Positions 8,425-15,481 of a stretch of 45,697 nucleotides of DNA are shown here, one piece after another (positions within the stretch are counted from its first letter, which is position 1; the number at the start of each line of letters is the position of its first letter). The notes beneath the pieces are model-generated. The model was given only the letters and a program-made list of their open reading frames with translations. It did no database searches and was not told the DNA's origin. Source of the DNA: an uncultured Prevotella sp. Its GTDB lineage: Bacteria; Bacteroidota; Bacteroidia; Bacteroidales; Bacteroidaceae. The DNA is taken from the NCBI GenBank assembly GCA_946624005.1, contig CAMORS010000014.1:1-45697 (forward strand). Reading direction: 5' to 3'. A program made the translations under genes and the position numbers.

Positions 8425-9449
8425 GGTTGTTCGGAGAAGATAACCTGAACGACGGTCTGACCGACGGCTTGAAGAGTGCCAAGGTCGATGTGCTGCATGT
8501 CGTCGTTGACGGTGTGCCAGGTGGGGCCAAAACTGCTCTGGGCGCAGTCGGGGTAGTAGGGGATGATGTCGATGGTGGGAATGCCTGCCACCTCGTTGAC
8601 TGGCACGTGGTCGTCGGTGACACCTCCGCCGACGGACTCGGGGAAGAAGCTACCATAGCCCACCACTTGGGCTGCCTTCCACACCTTGGCCACAATGTCG
8701 CTGGCATATCGCAGCGAGAAGCCTTCCTGATAGAAGCGTGCCCCCTGGCCTCCCACCATGTCGAGGAGTATGCCGTAAACAGGTTTTGCCGGCAGCAGCG
8801 AAGGCTGACTGGCATACTGCTTTGCCCAGTGCTGTGCTCCGAGGGCCCAGCTGTCGCTCTGGTCGCCTTGGTTGGCCCATTGCGGTGTGCCCCAGTCTTC
8901 TGCATCGAAACAGACGAAGTCGACTCCGACAGCGAGCGAGTCGTTGCGACCAAGCAGACGTGCTATCTCGAGCATGACGGCTACGCCGCTGGCACCGTCG
9001 TTGGCTGCCATGACAGGTTTGTGCCAGTTGGTGGAGTCAGGGTCGTTGTCGGCCCAAGGGCGACTGTCCCAGTGAGCGCAAAGGAGGATGCGCCGCTCGG
9101 CATTGGGGTTGAGTGTTGCCATGATGTTGGTGCTGCTGAGCATGGTGCCGTCGTAGCCGCGGAGGCTGGCTTCTTGTGTGGACACCTCGCATCCGAAGGA
9201 GCGGAACTTGTCGGCTATCCACTGTCCGCACTGGTCGTGGGCAGCGGAGTTCATCGTGCGAGGCCCGAAGGCGCATTGAGCCTCGCAGAAGGCGTATGCC
9301 GAATCGGCTACGAAGGAAGGTCCTACGGGAGTGTCGAACGTGCCTTGCTCAGGCGAAGGCTTGTTGCTCTTGCAGGCTGCAAGGGAGAGGAGAAGGGGCA
9401 GGGCGAGGGCCGCTGCAAAACAGCGGCTTAAGGAACCGAAGGATATCAT
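8421..9449 (-). CDS. M28-family glutaminyl cyclase, lipoprotein
   Basis: The ATG at 9449 gives 342 residues; a TTG at 9458 would add three. The signal ends in a lipobox (LLLSLAACKSN, Cys26). The fold is peptidase M28 of the type II glutaminyl-peptide cyclotransferase kind: CAHWDSRPWADN (His126), AANDGASG (Asp151), FDAEDWG (Glu184), LLDMVGG (Asp230), TDDHVP and TWHTVND (His312). The single-zinc Asp-Glu-His set (151, 184, 312) and TDDH match animal-type cyclases. Homologues in P. gingivalis, Tannerella and Prevotella convert N-terminal Gln of exported proteins to pyroglutamate. Its stop overlaps the TPR regulator start by 4 nt (ATGA), so the two are probably translationally coupled. Confidence 0.88.
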   Translation of the reverse strand: MISFGSLSRCFAAALALPLLLSLAACKSNKPSPEQGTFDTPVGPSFVADSAYAFCEAQCAFGPRTMNSAAHDQCGQWIADKFRSFGCEVSTQEASLRGYDGTMLSSTNIMATLNPNAERRILLCAHWDSRPWADNDPDSTNWHKPVMAANDGASGVAVMLEIARLLGRNDSLAVGVDFVCFDAEDWGTPQWANQGDQSDSWALGAQHWAKQYASQPSLLPAKPVYGILLDMVGGQGARFYQEGFSLRYASDIVAKVWKAAQVVGYGSFFPESVGGGVTDDHVPVNEVAGIPTIDIIPYYPDCAQSSFGPTWHTVNDDMQHIDLGTLQAVGQTVVQVIFSEQP

Positions 9450-9500
9450 AATGCTCAATGTTTACTTTTTAATTTTTAATGTTCAATGCTCAATGTTCAA
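9450..9500. repeat. Heptanucleotide array filling the C26-M19 / cyclase gap
   Basis: On the minus strand the whole gap between the C26-M19 stop and the cyclase ATG consists of 7-nt units: ATTGAAC, ATTGAGC, ATTGAAC, ATTAAAA, ATTAAAA, AGTAAAC, ATTGAGC, then ATT and the ATG. The first unit overlaps the TGA stop of the upstream gene. Confidence 0.75.
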
Positions 9501-11407
9501 TGATTTTGCACTTGCGTCATGACGCGGAGCCAATTGGCTCCCCAGATTTTCTCAATGTCGCGAAGGCTGTATTTGCGGCGTAGCAGATGGAGGGTGAACT
9601 GTATCATCTCGCTACTGTCGGCCAGTCCGCGGACACCACCATCGCCGTCGAAGTCGGTGCCTAAACCGACGTGGTCGATGCCCATCACCTTGATGGCATG
9701 CTCAAGATGAGCGAGCGCGTCGAGGATGGTGGCCTCGCCTTCCTGGCGGAGGAATCCGTGATAGAGCGTCACCTGCATGACACCTCCAGCCTGTGCCAAG
9801 GCTCGCATCTGGTCGTCGGTAAGGTTGCGCGGATGGTCGCAGAGGGCACGGCAGCTGCTATGGCTGCATACGATGGGTGTCTGGCTGATGTCGAGTGCAT
9901 CGTAGAAGCTCTTCTCGCCGGCATGACTGAGGTCGACCATAATGCCCTGTTGGTTCATTTGCTGGATGACCTTCTCACCAAACTGACTCACACCGTTGTG
10001 GGTGTTGCATCCCTTGGCTGAGTCGCAGATGTCGTTGTCGCCGTTGTGGCAGAGCGTCATGTAGACGACACCTCGTTGTGCGAAGTGCTTGACGTTTTGC
10101 AACTGATGGTCGAGGGCGAGAGCATTCTCGATGGCGAGCATGATGCTCTTCCTTCCTTTGCGCTTGTCCTCATAGAGGTCGGCCGGAGTGCGTGCGATGC
10201 TGATATGCTGGCTGTTCTTCCGAACGATGTCCTCTATATGGTCGAAGATGGCGTTGGCATAAGAGAAGGGGGTGAGTTGAGAGGGGAGAGTTGAGAGGGG
10301 AGAGTTGAGAGGTGAGAGTTGAGAGGTGAGAGGAGCGGGTGGCTTTACCAGAGACGAGAACTGCTCACCGATTTTCGGCTGTGGCAGATAGGCCGCCATG
10401 ATGACCGACGACTGATGCCCCTCGGTCATCTTGTGCAGATCGACGAGGATGCGTGGGTCGCGCTGGTCGAAGCGTATGCCTTGGTGGAAGAACATCGGGG
10501 TGTCGCAATGGGTGTCGAGCGTGATGATGCGGTGGTGTATGTGCTTGGCTGTACTGAACTGTCGTGCCTGGTCGACGAGCCACTGAAAGATGGGCAGTCC
10601 CGACTCCAACCACTCGGGATGCCACTGCACGCCGAGAATAGCCTTATATTCTGTACTCTCCATGCCCTCGACGACACCATCGGCAGCATGGGCCGTGATG
10701 CGGAAACTCTTCCCCCCGTCGGCCACTGCCTGATGGTGGAAACTGTTGACATAGATTTTCTCCTCGCCATAGATGTCGTAGAGAATACTGTCGCGGCGGA
10801 TGTTGACAGAATGTGTCAGCTCAGACTGCCGTGCATCCTGATTGTGACGGATAGGAGGAGTAGCCGACTGACTGTTTTTCTTCGATGCGGAGAACCGAGA
10901 AGTGAGAGGTGAGAGGTGAGAGGTGAGGGGTGAGGGGTGAGAGGTGAGAGGTGAGGGCTGAGCGGTACAAGTGTTGATGTCTTGTGTCACCCTTCCTCCC
11001 AATGCCATAGCCAGTGTCTGCATGCCACGGCAGATGCCGAGCATCGGTATCTGGCGGTTGTAAGCCAGCCTTGTGATGAGAAGTTCCGGCAGGTCGCGTT
11101 GTGCATTGATGTGCCCAAGGCCCTGACAGGGTTCCTCACCGCTCCAAAGAGGGTTGAAGTCGGCACCGCCGCTAAGGATGAGTCCGTCGATGTGATCTAA
11201 GATGTTGATGATGGTGTTCTTGTCGGCGATGGGTGGGATAACGATGGGTGTTGCCCCTGCAGCGATGACCTGCTGGTAGTATTTCTCACGCAGCGTGAGG
11301 TCGCCGTCGGCATAGTTGCCCGTTATGCCGATGATGGGCTGCCGTTCGGCCTCGGGGTATGCCGCATAGATAGGGTCGAGATACGACTGTATGTTGAAGT
11401 TGTTCAT
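9497..11407 (-). CDS. Fused C26 glutamine-amidotransferase and M19 dipeptidase
   Basis: The ATG at 11407 gives 636 residues; the frame extends to 11599 but that part overlaps the Lrp gene. Residues 20-285 are a peptidase C26 / gamma-glutamyl-GABA hydrolase domain: GLILSGGADFNP, nucleophile Cys126 in GICRGMQ, FHHQAV and GVQWHPE (His263, Glu265). Residues 292-632 are a peptidase M19 (renal dipeptidase-like) domain with its metal ligands: LDTHCDTP (His300, Asp302), AIENAL (Glu427), DLSHAG (His495), CSHSSCR (His516) and GTDFDG (Asp585). Both sites appear intact, so the enzyme could hydrolyse gamma-glutamyl bonds and then dipeptides. No signal peptide is seen, so it is probably cytoplasmic. Two Ser/Pro/Leu/Thr-rich insertions (about 149-173 and 357-381) are encoded by heptanucleotide arrays. 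The Lrp regulator lies 17 nt upstream. Confidence 0.9.
   Translation of the reverse strand: MNNFNIQSYLDPIYAAYPEAERQPIIGITGNYADGDLTLREKYYQQVIAAGATPIVIPPIADKNTIINILDHIDGLILSGGADFNPLWSGEEPCQGLGHINAQRDLPELLITRLAYNRQIPMLGICRGMQTLAMALGGRVTQDINTCTAQPSPLTSHPSPLTSHLSPLTSRFSASKKNSQSATPPIRHNQDARQSELTHSVNIRRDSILYDIYGEEKIYVNSFHHQAVADGGKSFRITAHAADGVVEGMESTEYKAILGVQWHPEWLESGLPIFQWLVDQARQFSTAKHIHHRIITLDTHCDTPMFFHQGIRFDQRDPRILVDLHKMTEGHQSSVIMAAYLPQPKIGEQFSSLVKPPAPLTSQLSPLNSPLSTLPSQLTPFSYANAIFDHIEDIVRKNSQHISIARTPADLYEDKRKGRKSIMLAIENALALDHQLQNVKHFAQRGVVYMTLCHNGDNDICDSAKGCNTHNGVSQFGEKVIQQMNQQGIMVDLSHAGEKSFYDALDISQTPIVCSHSSCRALCDHPRNLTDDQMRALAQAGGVMQVTLYHGFLRQEGEATILDALAHLEHAIKVMGIDHVGLGTDFDGDGGVRGLADSSEMIQFTLHLLRRKYSLRDIEKIWGANWLRVMTQVQNH
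10273..10333. repeat. Heptad array inside the M19 domain
   Basis: About eight units of GAGAGTT/GAGAGGG/GAGAGGT on the plus strand, giving a clear 14-nt super-period. On the coding strand it encodes the low-complexity stretch APLTSQLSPLNSPLSTLPSQ within the M19 domain. Since 7 is not a multiple of 3, single-unit changes would shift the frame. Confidence 0.85.
10900..10966. repeat. Heptad array inside the C26 domain
   Basis: About nine tandem units of GTGAGRG on the plus strand. Three units make 21 nt, so the encoded peptide repeats every seven residues as SPLTSHP. It lies in the loop between GGRVTQDIN and the HSVNIRRDS strand of the C26 domain. Confidence 0.85.
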
Positions 11408-11424
11408 TGTTGAGTTGTATGTCC

Positions 11425-11883
11425 TTACTGATTGATGGGGATGTCGCGCTTGATGCTCTGTTCGAGCGAGATAAGTGTCTCTGTTGCCACTACGCCGGGT
11501 ATGCTCTGCAGCTGTCCATTGATGAGGTGCATAAGCTGTTCGTTGTCTTTGGCGAAGAGCTTCACCATCATGGTGTACGGGCCAGTGGTGAAGTGGCATT
11601 CCACGACCTCGGGTATGTCTTTGAGCTTTTCCACCACACTTTTGTACATGTTGCCACGCTCGAGGTTCATGCCGACATAAGTGCAGGTGGTATACCCCAA
11701 TGCCTTGGGGTTGATTTCAAACGAGCTGCCCACGATGACGCCGTCATCGATGAGGTGTTGGACACGCTGGTGGATGGCAGCTCGCGACACGCCGCATTCG
11801 GCGGCGACATCTTTGAAAGGCAGACGGGCATTCTTCGAGATGATGCCCATGATTTTCTTGTCCAGACTATCTATTTTCTCCAT
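11425..11883 (-). CDS. Lrp/AsnC-family transcriptional regulator
   Basis: The 152-residue protein has an N-terminal winged HTH (LDKKIMGIISKNARLPFKDV, then CGVSRAAIHQRVQHLIDDGV, about residues 6-52) and a C-terminal RAM/AsnC ligand domain (about 65-145, with VVECHFTTGPYTMMVKL). Length and order are standard. Lrp-type proteins bind amino acids and often repress their own gene. It leads a minus-strand unit with the C26-M19 peptidase (17-nt gap), which suggests control of peptide or amino-acid use. The promoter at 11925-11956 overlaps a perfect 17-bp inverted repeat, a good candidate autoregulatory site. Confidence 0.92.
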   Translation of the reverse strand: MEKIDSLDKKIMGIISKNARLPFKDVAAECGVSRAAIHQRVQHLIDDGVIVGSSFEINPKALGYTTCTYVGMNLERGNMYKSVVEKLKDIPEVVECHFTTGPYTMMVKLFAKDNEQLMHLINGQLQSIPGVVATETLISLEQSIKRDIPINQ

Positions 11884-11924
11884 GTTTTGATTGCTGATAA
11901 TGTTTAAATGGTATGATTAGCAAG

Positions 11925-11956
11925 CAAAAGTAGGTATAATAAATGAAATATGCAAC
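11925..11956 (-). promoter_or_regulatory. Promoter of the Lrp gene
   Basis: On the minus strand GTTG (plus 11953-11956), a 20-nt spacer and TACTTTTG (plus 11925-11932) match the Bacteroidota pattern. The -33 box lies inside the left arm of the inverted repeat at 11946-12004. Confidence 0.6.
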
Positions 11957-12004
11957 AATTTGACAGAAAAAGTATGGTTTTTCAAGCCAAATTGTTGCAT
12001 ATTT
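11946..12004. promoter_or_regulatory. 17-bp perfect inverted repeat at Lrp promoter
   Basis: AAATATGCAACAATTTG (11946-11962) is repeated perfectly in inverted orientation at 11988-12004, with 25 nt between. It lies between the FKBP gene (stop at 12029) and the Lrp gene, and covers the Lrp -33 box. It could be an operator or an AT-rich hairpin ending the FKBP mRNA, but no U-tract follows. Confidence 0.6.
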
Positions 12005-12028
12005 GAAGACGTATAAGCCTTTGCGGGG

Positions 12029-13027
12029 CTATTTTGCTGTCTTTTTGGCAGCAGGCTTCGTGTTCTTTGCGGGCTTTGTAGCAGGCTTAACAGCAGGTTT
12101 GTCTGTTGCCGGCTTCGCTGCTGCAGGAGCAGCCTTGACCACCTCTTCCACTTCGACGGTGAAGATGAGGGTCGAGAAGGGAGGAATCTTACCAGCCTGA
12201 CGTTCGCCGTAGGCCAGGTTCTCGGGGATGTAGAGCTCCCATTTGCTGCCTGCAGGCATCATGGTGAGCGCCTCTGTCCATCCTTTGATAACCTGGTTGG
12301 GACGGAACTTGCTGGTCTGCGGGTTGCGTTCGTAGCTGCTATCGAACACCGTGCCGTCGATGAGCCGGCCTTCGTATTTCACGACCACCTCGTCGTTGAC
12401 TTCTGCAACAGCACCTGTACCTTCGCGCAGCACCTTATACTGCAGTCCGCTGGGCAGTGTCTTGACGCCTTCCTTCGTGGCATTCTCGGCCAGGAACTGT
12501 CGTCCCTCAGCTTTGGCAGCCTCTTCCTTGGCATGCTTGACGGCCTCGCGTCGTGTGCGGATGAGCTCTTCGGCCTTCTCCTGATGGTAGACGGCGGTGT
12601 CGTTCTTCAGCGAGGCGAGGAAGCCCTGCACCAGCTGGTCGCGCTGGATGGGGGTGTCGGATCCTTTAAACTCTTCAGTGATGCCGGGCAGCATGCGGTC
12701 TTGCAGCATTCCTGCTATGGCGATACCTGCTCCGTAGGCCTTGATGGGGTCGTCGACGTTCACCTTCAGCGCTTCCTCGAAGCCACGAATAAAGTCGTCC
12801 ATGAAGGCTTCGTCGACACCATATTGCTGCTTTAGGAAGGGCAGCAGTCCGTTGGTGAGCGACATACCGGCGGCATAGCTCACCGAGTCGGATGTCGTAT
12901 TGAGCACAACGGCGGGGCAGCTCTGGGCTGCCTCCGCCTGTTTCTTAGTCTTCTTCTTGTCGGGAGCAGCCTGCATCATAGCGGCGCAACCGACGAGAAG
13001 GGCGAACATGAATGCTAATTTCTTCAT
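12029..13027 (-). CDS. Exported FKBP peptidyl-prolyl isomerase with Lys/Ala/Pro tail
   Basis: The 332-residue protein has a signal peptide (MKKLAFMFALLVGCAAMMQA), an N-terminal helical FKBP_N dimerisation domain (about 45-185), and an FKBP_C catalytic domain (about 190-295) with GLQYKVLREGTG, DGTVFDSSYER, VIKGWTEAL and the final IFTVEVEEV. This is the Mip/FkpA type, a periplasmic prolyl isomerase and chaperone. A tail of about 35 residues rich in Lys, Ala and Pro (KPATDKPAVKPATKPAKN) follows the domain; it is histone-H1-like in composition and not part of the fold. It is the third of three adjacent FKBP genes on the minus strand, 3 nt after the second. Confidence 0.92.
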   Translation of the reverse strand: MKKLAFMFALLVGCAAMMQAAPDKKKTKKQAEAAQSCPAVVLNTTSDSVSYAAGMSLTNGLLPFLKQQYGVDEAFMDDFIRGFEEALKVNVDDPIKAYGAGIAIAGMLQDRMLPGITEEFKGSDTPIQRDQLVQGFLASLKNDTAVYHQEKAEELIRTRREAVKHAKEEAAKAEGRQFLAENATKEGVKTLPSGLQYKVLREGTGAVAEVNDEVVVKYEGRLIDGTVFDSSYERNPQTSKFRPNQVIKGWTEALTMMPAGSKWELYIPENLAYGERQAGKIPPFSTLIFTVEVEEVVKAAPAAAKPATDKPAVKPATKPAKNTKPAAKKTAK

Positions 13028-13030
13028 GGC

Positions 13031-13903
13031 TTATTTCTCGATACCAAGCAGTTCGATCTTGAAGATAAGTGCAGAGAAGGGCTTGATCTGTCCCTGCTCG
13101 CGCTCAGCGTAAGCCTTATCCTGCGGGATTACGACCTCCCATGTAGAGCCAACGGGCATGTGGGTCAGAGCCTCTGTCCATCCGGGGATAACCTGGTTGG
13201 CACCCAGCACGATGGGCTCTCCGCGCTTGTAAGAGCTGTCGAAGACGGTGCCGTCGATGGTCTTACCCTCGTAGTGCACCTTTACACGCGATGTGTCGGC
13301 GGGGATAGCACCCGAACCTTCCTTGATGACCTTATAGAGCACGCCGCCGGGGAGCTTCTTCACATCGGCGTTCTTGGCATATTTGGCCATGTACTCTTCG
13401 CCGGCCTTCTTGTTGCCGCCATACTGCTTCTCCATTTCCTGCGACTTGATTTCGCGCATCTTGTCCTGAGCCACCTGCTGAGCCTGCTCGAGCGTCATCA
13501 GTCCGGTGCGTCCTGTCGTAGCGGTAATGAAACCAGCCATGAAGTTCTTCATAGAAATGGTCTTCGTGCTGTCTTCTCCGAAGATCTCGTGGTTGATGTT
13601 CTTCACCATCTGCTGTCCAATCTGCTGACCGATCTGCAGACCGGCAAAGTAAGCATTCTTCTGCTTGTCGTCGCCAGCATTGACACCTTCGTTGAGACCC
13701 TTGATGAAGGCATCCATGTAAGCTGTGTCTACACCGAGACGCTGTACGAGATAGTCTTTCAAACCCTGAGTCTGTGCCATACCGATGGCATAGCTCAACG
13801 TGTCTACATCACTCTTAAGGCTGGCCTTAGGAGTTCCATTGCCGCACGATGTGATGGTAGCGGCAGCAATAGCCATAGCGGCTACGAATGTTAACTTTTT
13901 CAT
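13031..13903 (-). CDS. FKBP peptidyl-prolyl isomerase, lipoprotein
   Basis: The 290-residue protein opens with MKKLTFVAAMAIAAATITSCGNG, a lipobox with Cys20. An FKBP_N domain (about 30-170, LSYAIGMAQTQGLKDYL) precedes an FKBP_C domain (about 185-288) with GGVLYKVIKEGSG, DGTVFDSSYKRGEP, VIPGWTEALTHMP and AYAEREQGQIKPFSALIF. It is therefore a membrane-tethered Mip/FkpA-type prolyl isomerase, probably in the periplasm. The next FKBP gene follows after 3 nt, and the cytoplasmic paralogue precedes it by 49 nt. The three look like products of local duplication with divergence in targeting. Confidence 0.92.
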   Translation of the reverse strand: MKKLTFVAAMAIAAATITSCGNGTPKASLKSDVDTLSYAIGMAQTQGLKDYLVQRLGVDTAYMDAFIKGLNEGVNAGDDKQKNAYFAGLQIGQQIGQQMVKNINHEIFGEDSTKTISMKNFMAGFITATTGRTGLMTLEQAQQVAQDKMREIKSQEMEKQYGGNKKAGEEYMAKYAKNADVKKLPGGVLYKVIKEGSGAIPADTSRVKVHYEGKTIDGTVFDSSYKRGEPIVLGANQVIPGWTEALTHMPVGSTWEVVIPQDKAYAEREQGQIKPFSALIFKIELLGIEK

Positions 13904-13952
13904 TGTTGTTTTTATTGTTAGAATGTTGTTTTATCTAATAGACGGGGATGTC

Positions 13953-14558
13953 TTACATCACCTCAAGCAGCTCCACGTCGAAGATGAGCGCGGAGAAGGG
14001 AGGGATGCTGCCACCGGCTCCGCTGGGGCCGTAGGCCAGCATATAGGGCAGGAAGAAGCGATACTTGCCACCTTCCTTCATCAGTTGCAGACCTTCGGTC
14101 CATCCTGCGATGACCTGGTCGAGGCCGAAGACGGCCGGTTCGCCTCGCTCTACGCTGCTGTCGAAGACAGTGCCGTCGACGAGGAATCCCTCATAGTGGC
14201 AACGCACCTTGTCGGATGGTTTCGGGCTGCGCCCCGTTCCTTCTTTGAGCACCATGTACTGCAGTCCGCTCTCGCGCACCTTGACACCTTCTTTCTTGGC
14301 ATTCTCGGCGAGGAATTTCTCGCCTTCCACCTTGGCTTTCCGTCCGGCGGCTTCGCGCTCTTTCTGCATCTGCTCTTCCTTCTTCTGGAAATAGTTTTGC
14401 ACGAGTAGCTGCGCCTCATGGTGGTCTACCTGTGGCTTTTTGCCGGTGAGCACATCTTTGATAGCGCTAAAGAAGTCGTCGAGCTCCAGTCCTTCAATAT
14501 TCATCTGCAGCAACTGCTGGCCGATGCCGAGACCCAAGCCATAGCTAAGTTTATCCAT
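13953..14558 (-). CDS. Cytoplasmic FKBP-type prolyl isomerase (FKBP22-like)
   Basis: The frame extends to 14708, but the ATG at 14558 is the sensible start: it gives MDKLSYGLGLGIGQQLL, the normal beginning of this family, and 201 residues. A short FKBP_N domain (1-95, with a charged helix EEQMQKEREAAGRKAKVEGE) is followed by FKBP_C (about 100-200): GLQYMVLKEGTG, DGTVFDSSVERGEP, VIAGWTEGLQLM and SIPPFSALIFDVELLEV. There is no signal peptide, unlike the two downstream paralogues. A -7 box TACCTTTG lies upstream on the minus strand (plus 14612-14619), without a clear -33 box. Confidence 0.9.
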   Translation of the reverse strand: MDKLSYGLGLGIGQQLLQMNIEGLELDDFFSAIKDVLTGKKPQVDHHEAQLLVQNYFQKKEEQMQKEREAAGRKAKVEGEKFLAENAKKEGVKVRESGLQYMVLKEGTGRSPKPSDKVRCHYEGFLVDGTVFDSSVERGEPAVFGLDQVIAGWTEGLQLMKEGGKYRFFLPYMLAYGPSGAGGSIPPFSALIFDVELLEVM

Positions 14559-14637
14559 AATTTCAGCCTTTCTTTTTATATTTAAGTAGGTATATTTCAA
14601 AAAAATCGGGGCAAAGGTACACTTTTTTTTGAATTTA

Positions 14638-14670
14638 TTTGTCGTTATTGAAGAAATATTAGTAATTTTG
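14638..14670 (+). promoter_or_regulatory. Promoter of the sirtuin gene
   Basis: TTTG (14638-14641), a 21-nt spacer and TAATTTTG (14663-14670) form a full Bacteroidota promoter. Transcription would start near 14677, about 47 nt before the sirtuin ATG. Confidence 0.75.
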
Positions 14671-14723
14671 TGCATTCTTAAACTTAGTTGACAAGAAAAA
14701 GGATTCAAATATCAGAAAGAAAT

Positions 14724-15431
14724 ATGAAAAAGATTGTTGTTTTGACAGGAGCCGGCATGTCAGTGGAAAGCGGTCTGAGCACATTCCGCGATGCCGACGG
14801 ACTATGGGAGAACTATCCAGTGGCCCGTGTGGCAACACACGAGGGCTGGTTGGCCGATCCTGAGTATGTGAACAGTTTCTACAACATGCTGCGTAAGAAA
14901 TTAGTGGAAGCAAAGCCCAATGAGGGCCATCGTTTGGTGGCCGGTTTGGAGAAAGACTTCGACGTGACGGTGGTGACACAGAATGTCGACAACCTGCACG
15001 AGATGGCTGGTTCGACCCATGTGGTGCATCTGCATGGCGAACTGATGAAGGTGTGCAGCAGTCGTGATGTCGACAACCCCCAATACCAGCGCACGCTGAC
15101 ACCTCCCGACCTTGAGGTGGCGCCGGGCGAGAAAGCTGGCGACGGTTCGTTGCTCCGCCCCTTCATCGTATTCTTCGGCGAGGGCGTTCCCAACATCATG
15201 ACCGCTGCCGAAGAGGTGTCGAAGGCCGACATCCTCATCATCATCGGAACGTCGCTCGTGGTCTATCCCGCTGCCGGACTGGTGCAGTATGCTCCGCAGG
15301 GCATCCCCATCTACCTCATCGACCCCAACCCTGTGGCAGCTGCCTCAAGCCGTGGTATCCATCAGATCCAGAAAGGAGCCAGCGAGGGCATGAAGGAACT
15401 CACTGAGATTCTTGGGAAATTAAAGAATTAA
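14724..15431 (+). CDS. cobB: Sirtuin NAD-dependent protein deacylase
   Basis: The ATG at 14724 gives 235 residues starting MKKIVVLTGAGMSVESG; an in-frame TTG at 14688 would fall at the very start of the mRNA. Sirtuin signatures are present: GAGMSVESGLSTFRDADGLW (9-28), TQNVDNLHEMAG (86-97), catalytic His104 in HLHGEL, LLRPFIVFFGE and GTSLVVYPAAG. The segment that usually carries four zinc-binding cysteines keeps only Cys111, so the zinc site is missing, as I recall from other Bacteroidota members. The Tyr-x-x-Arg motif of class III desuccinylases reads YNML followed by Arg. It removes acyl groups from lysines in the cytoplasm. The last codons merge into an octanucleotide array running to the YitT gene. 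Confidence 0.87.
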   Translation: MKKIVVLTGAGMSVESGLSTFRDADGLWENYPVARVATHEGWLADPEYVNSFYNMLRKKLVEAKPNEGHRLVAGLEKDFDVTVVTQNVDNLHEMAGSTHVVHLHGELMKVCSSRDVDNPQYQRTLTPPDLEVAPGEKAGDGSLLRPFIVFFGEGVPNIMTAAEEVSKADILIIIGTSLVVYPAAGLVQYAPQGIPIYLIDPNPVAAASSRGIHQIQKGASEGMKELTEILGKLKN

Positions 15432-15478
15432 AAAATTGAAGAATTAGGAAATTAAAAAATTGATAGATTGAAAGATTT
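15415..15478. repeat. Octanucleotide array between sirtuin and YitT genes
   Basis: Eight 8-nt units: GGAAATTA, AAGAATTA, AAAAATTG, AAGAATTA, GGAAATTA, AAAAATTG, ATAGATTG, AAAGATTT. The array begins in the last codons of the sirtuin (encoding GKLKN) and ends 3 nt before the YitT ATG, so it makes up the complete intergenic region. Confidence 0.75.
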
Positions 15479-15481
15479 GAA

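Noticed and set aside
8427..9431. A 334-residue plus-strand frame opposite the glutaminyl cyclase
   Set aside because: Antisense shadow; the minus strand holds all M28 catalytic residues.
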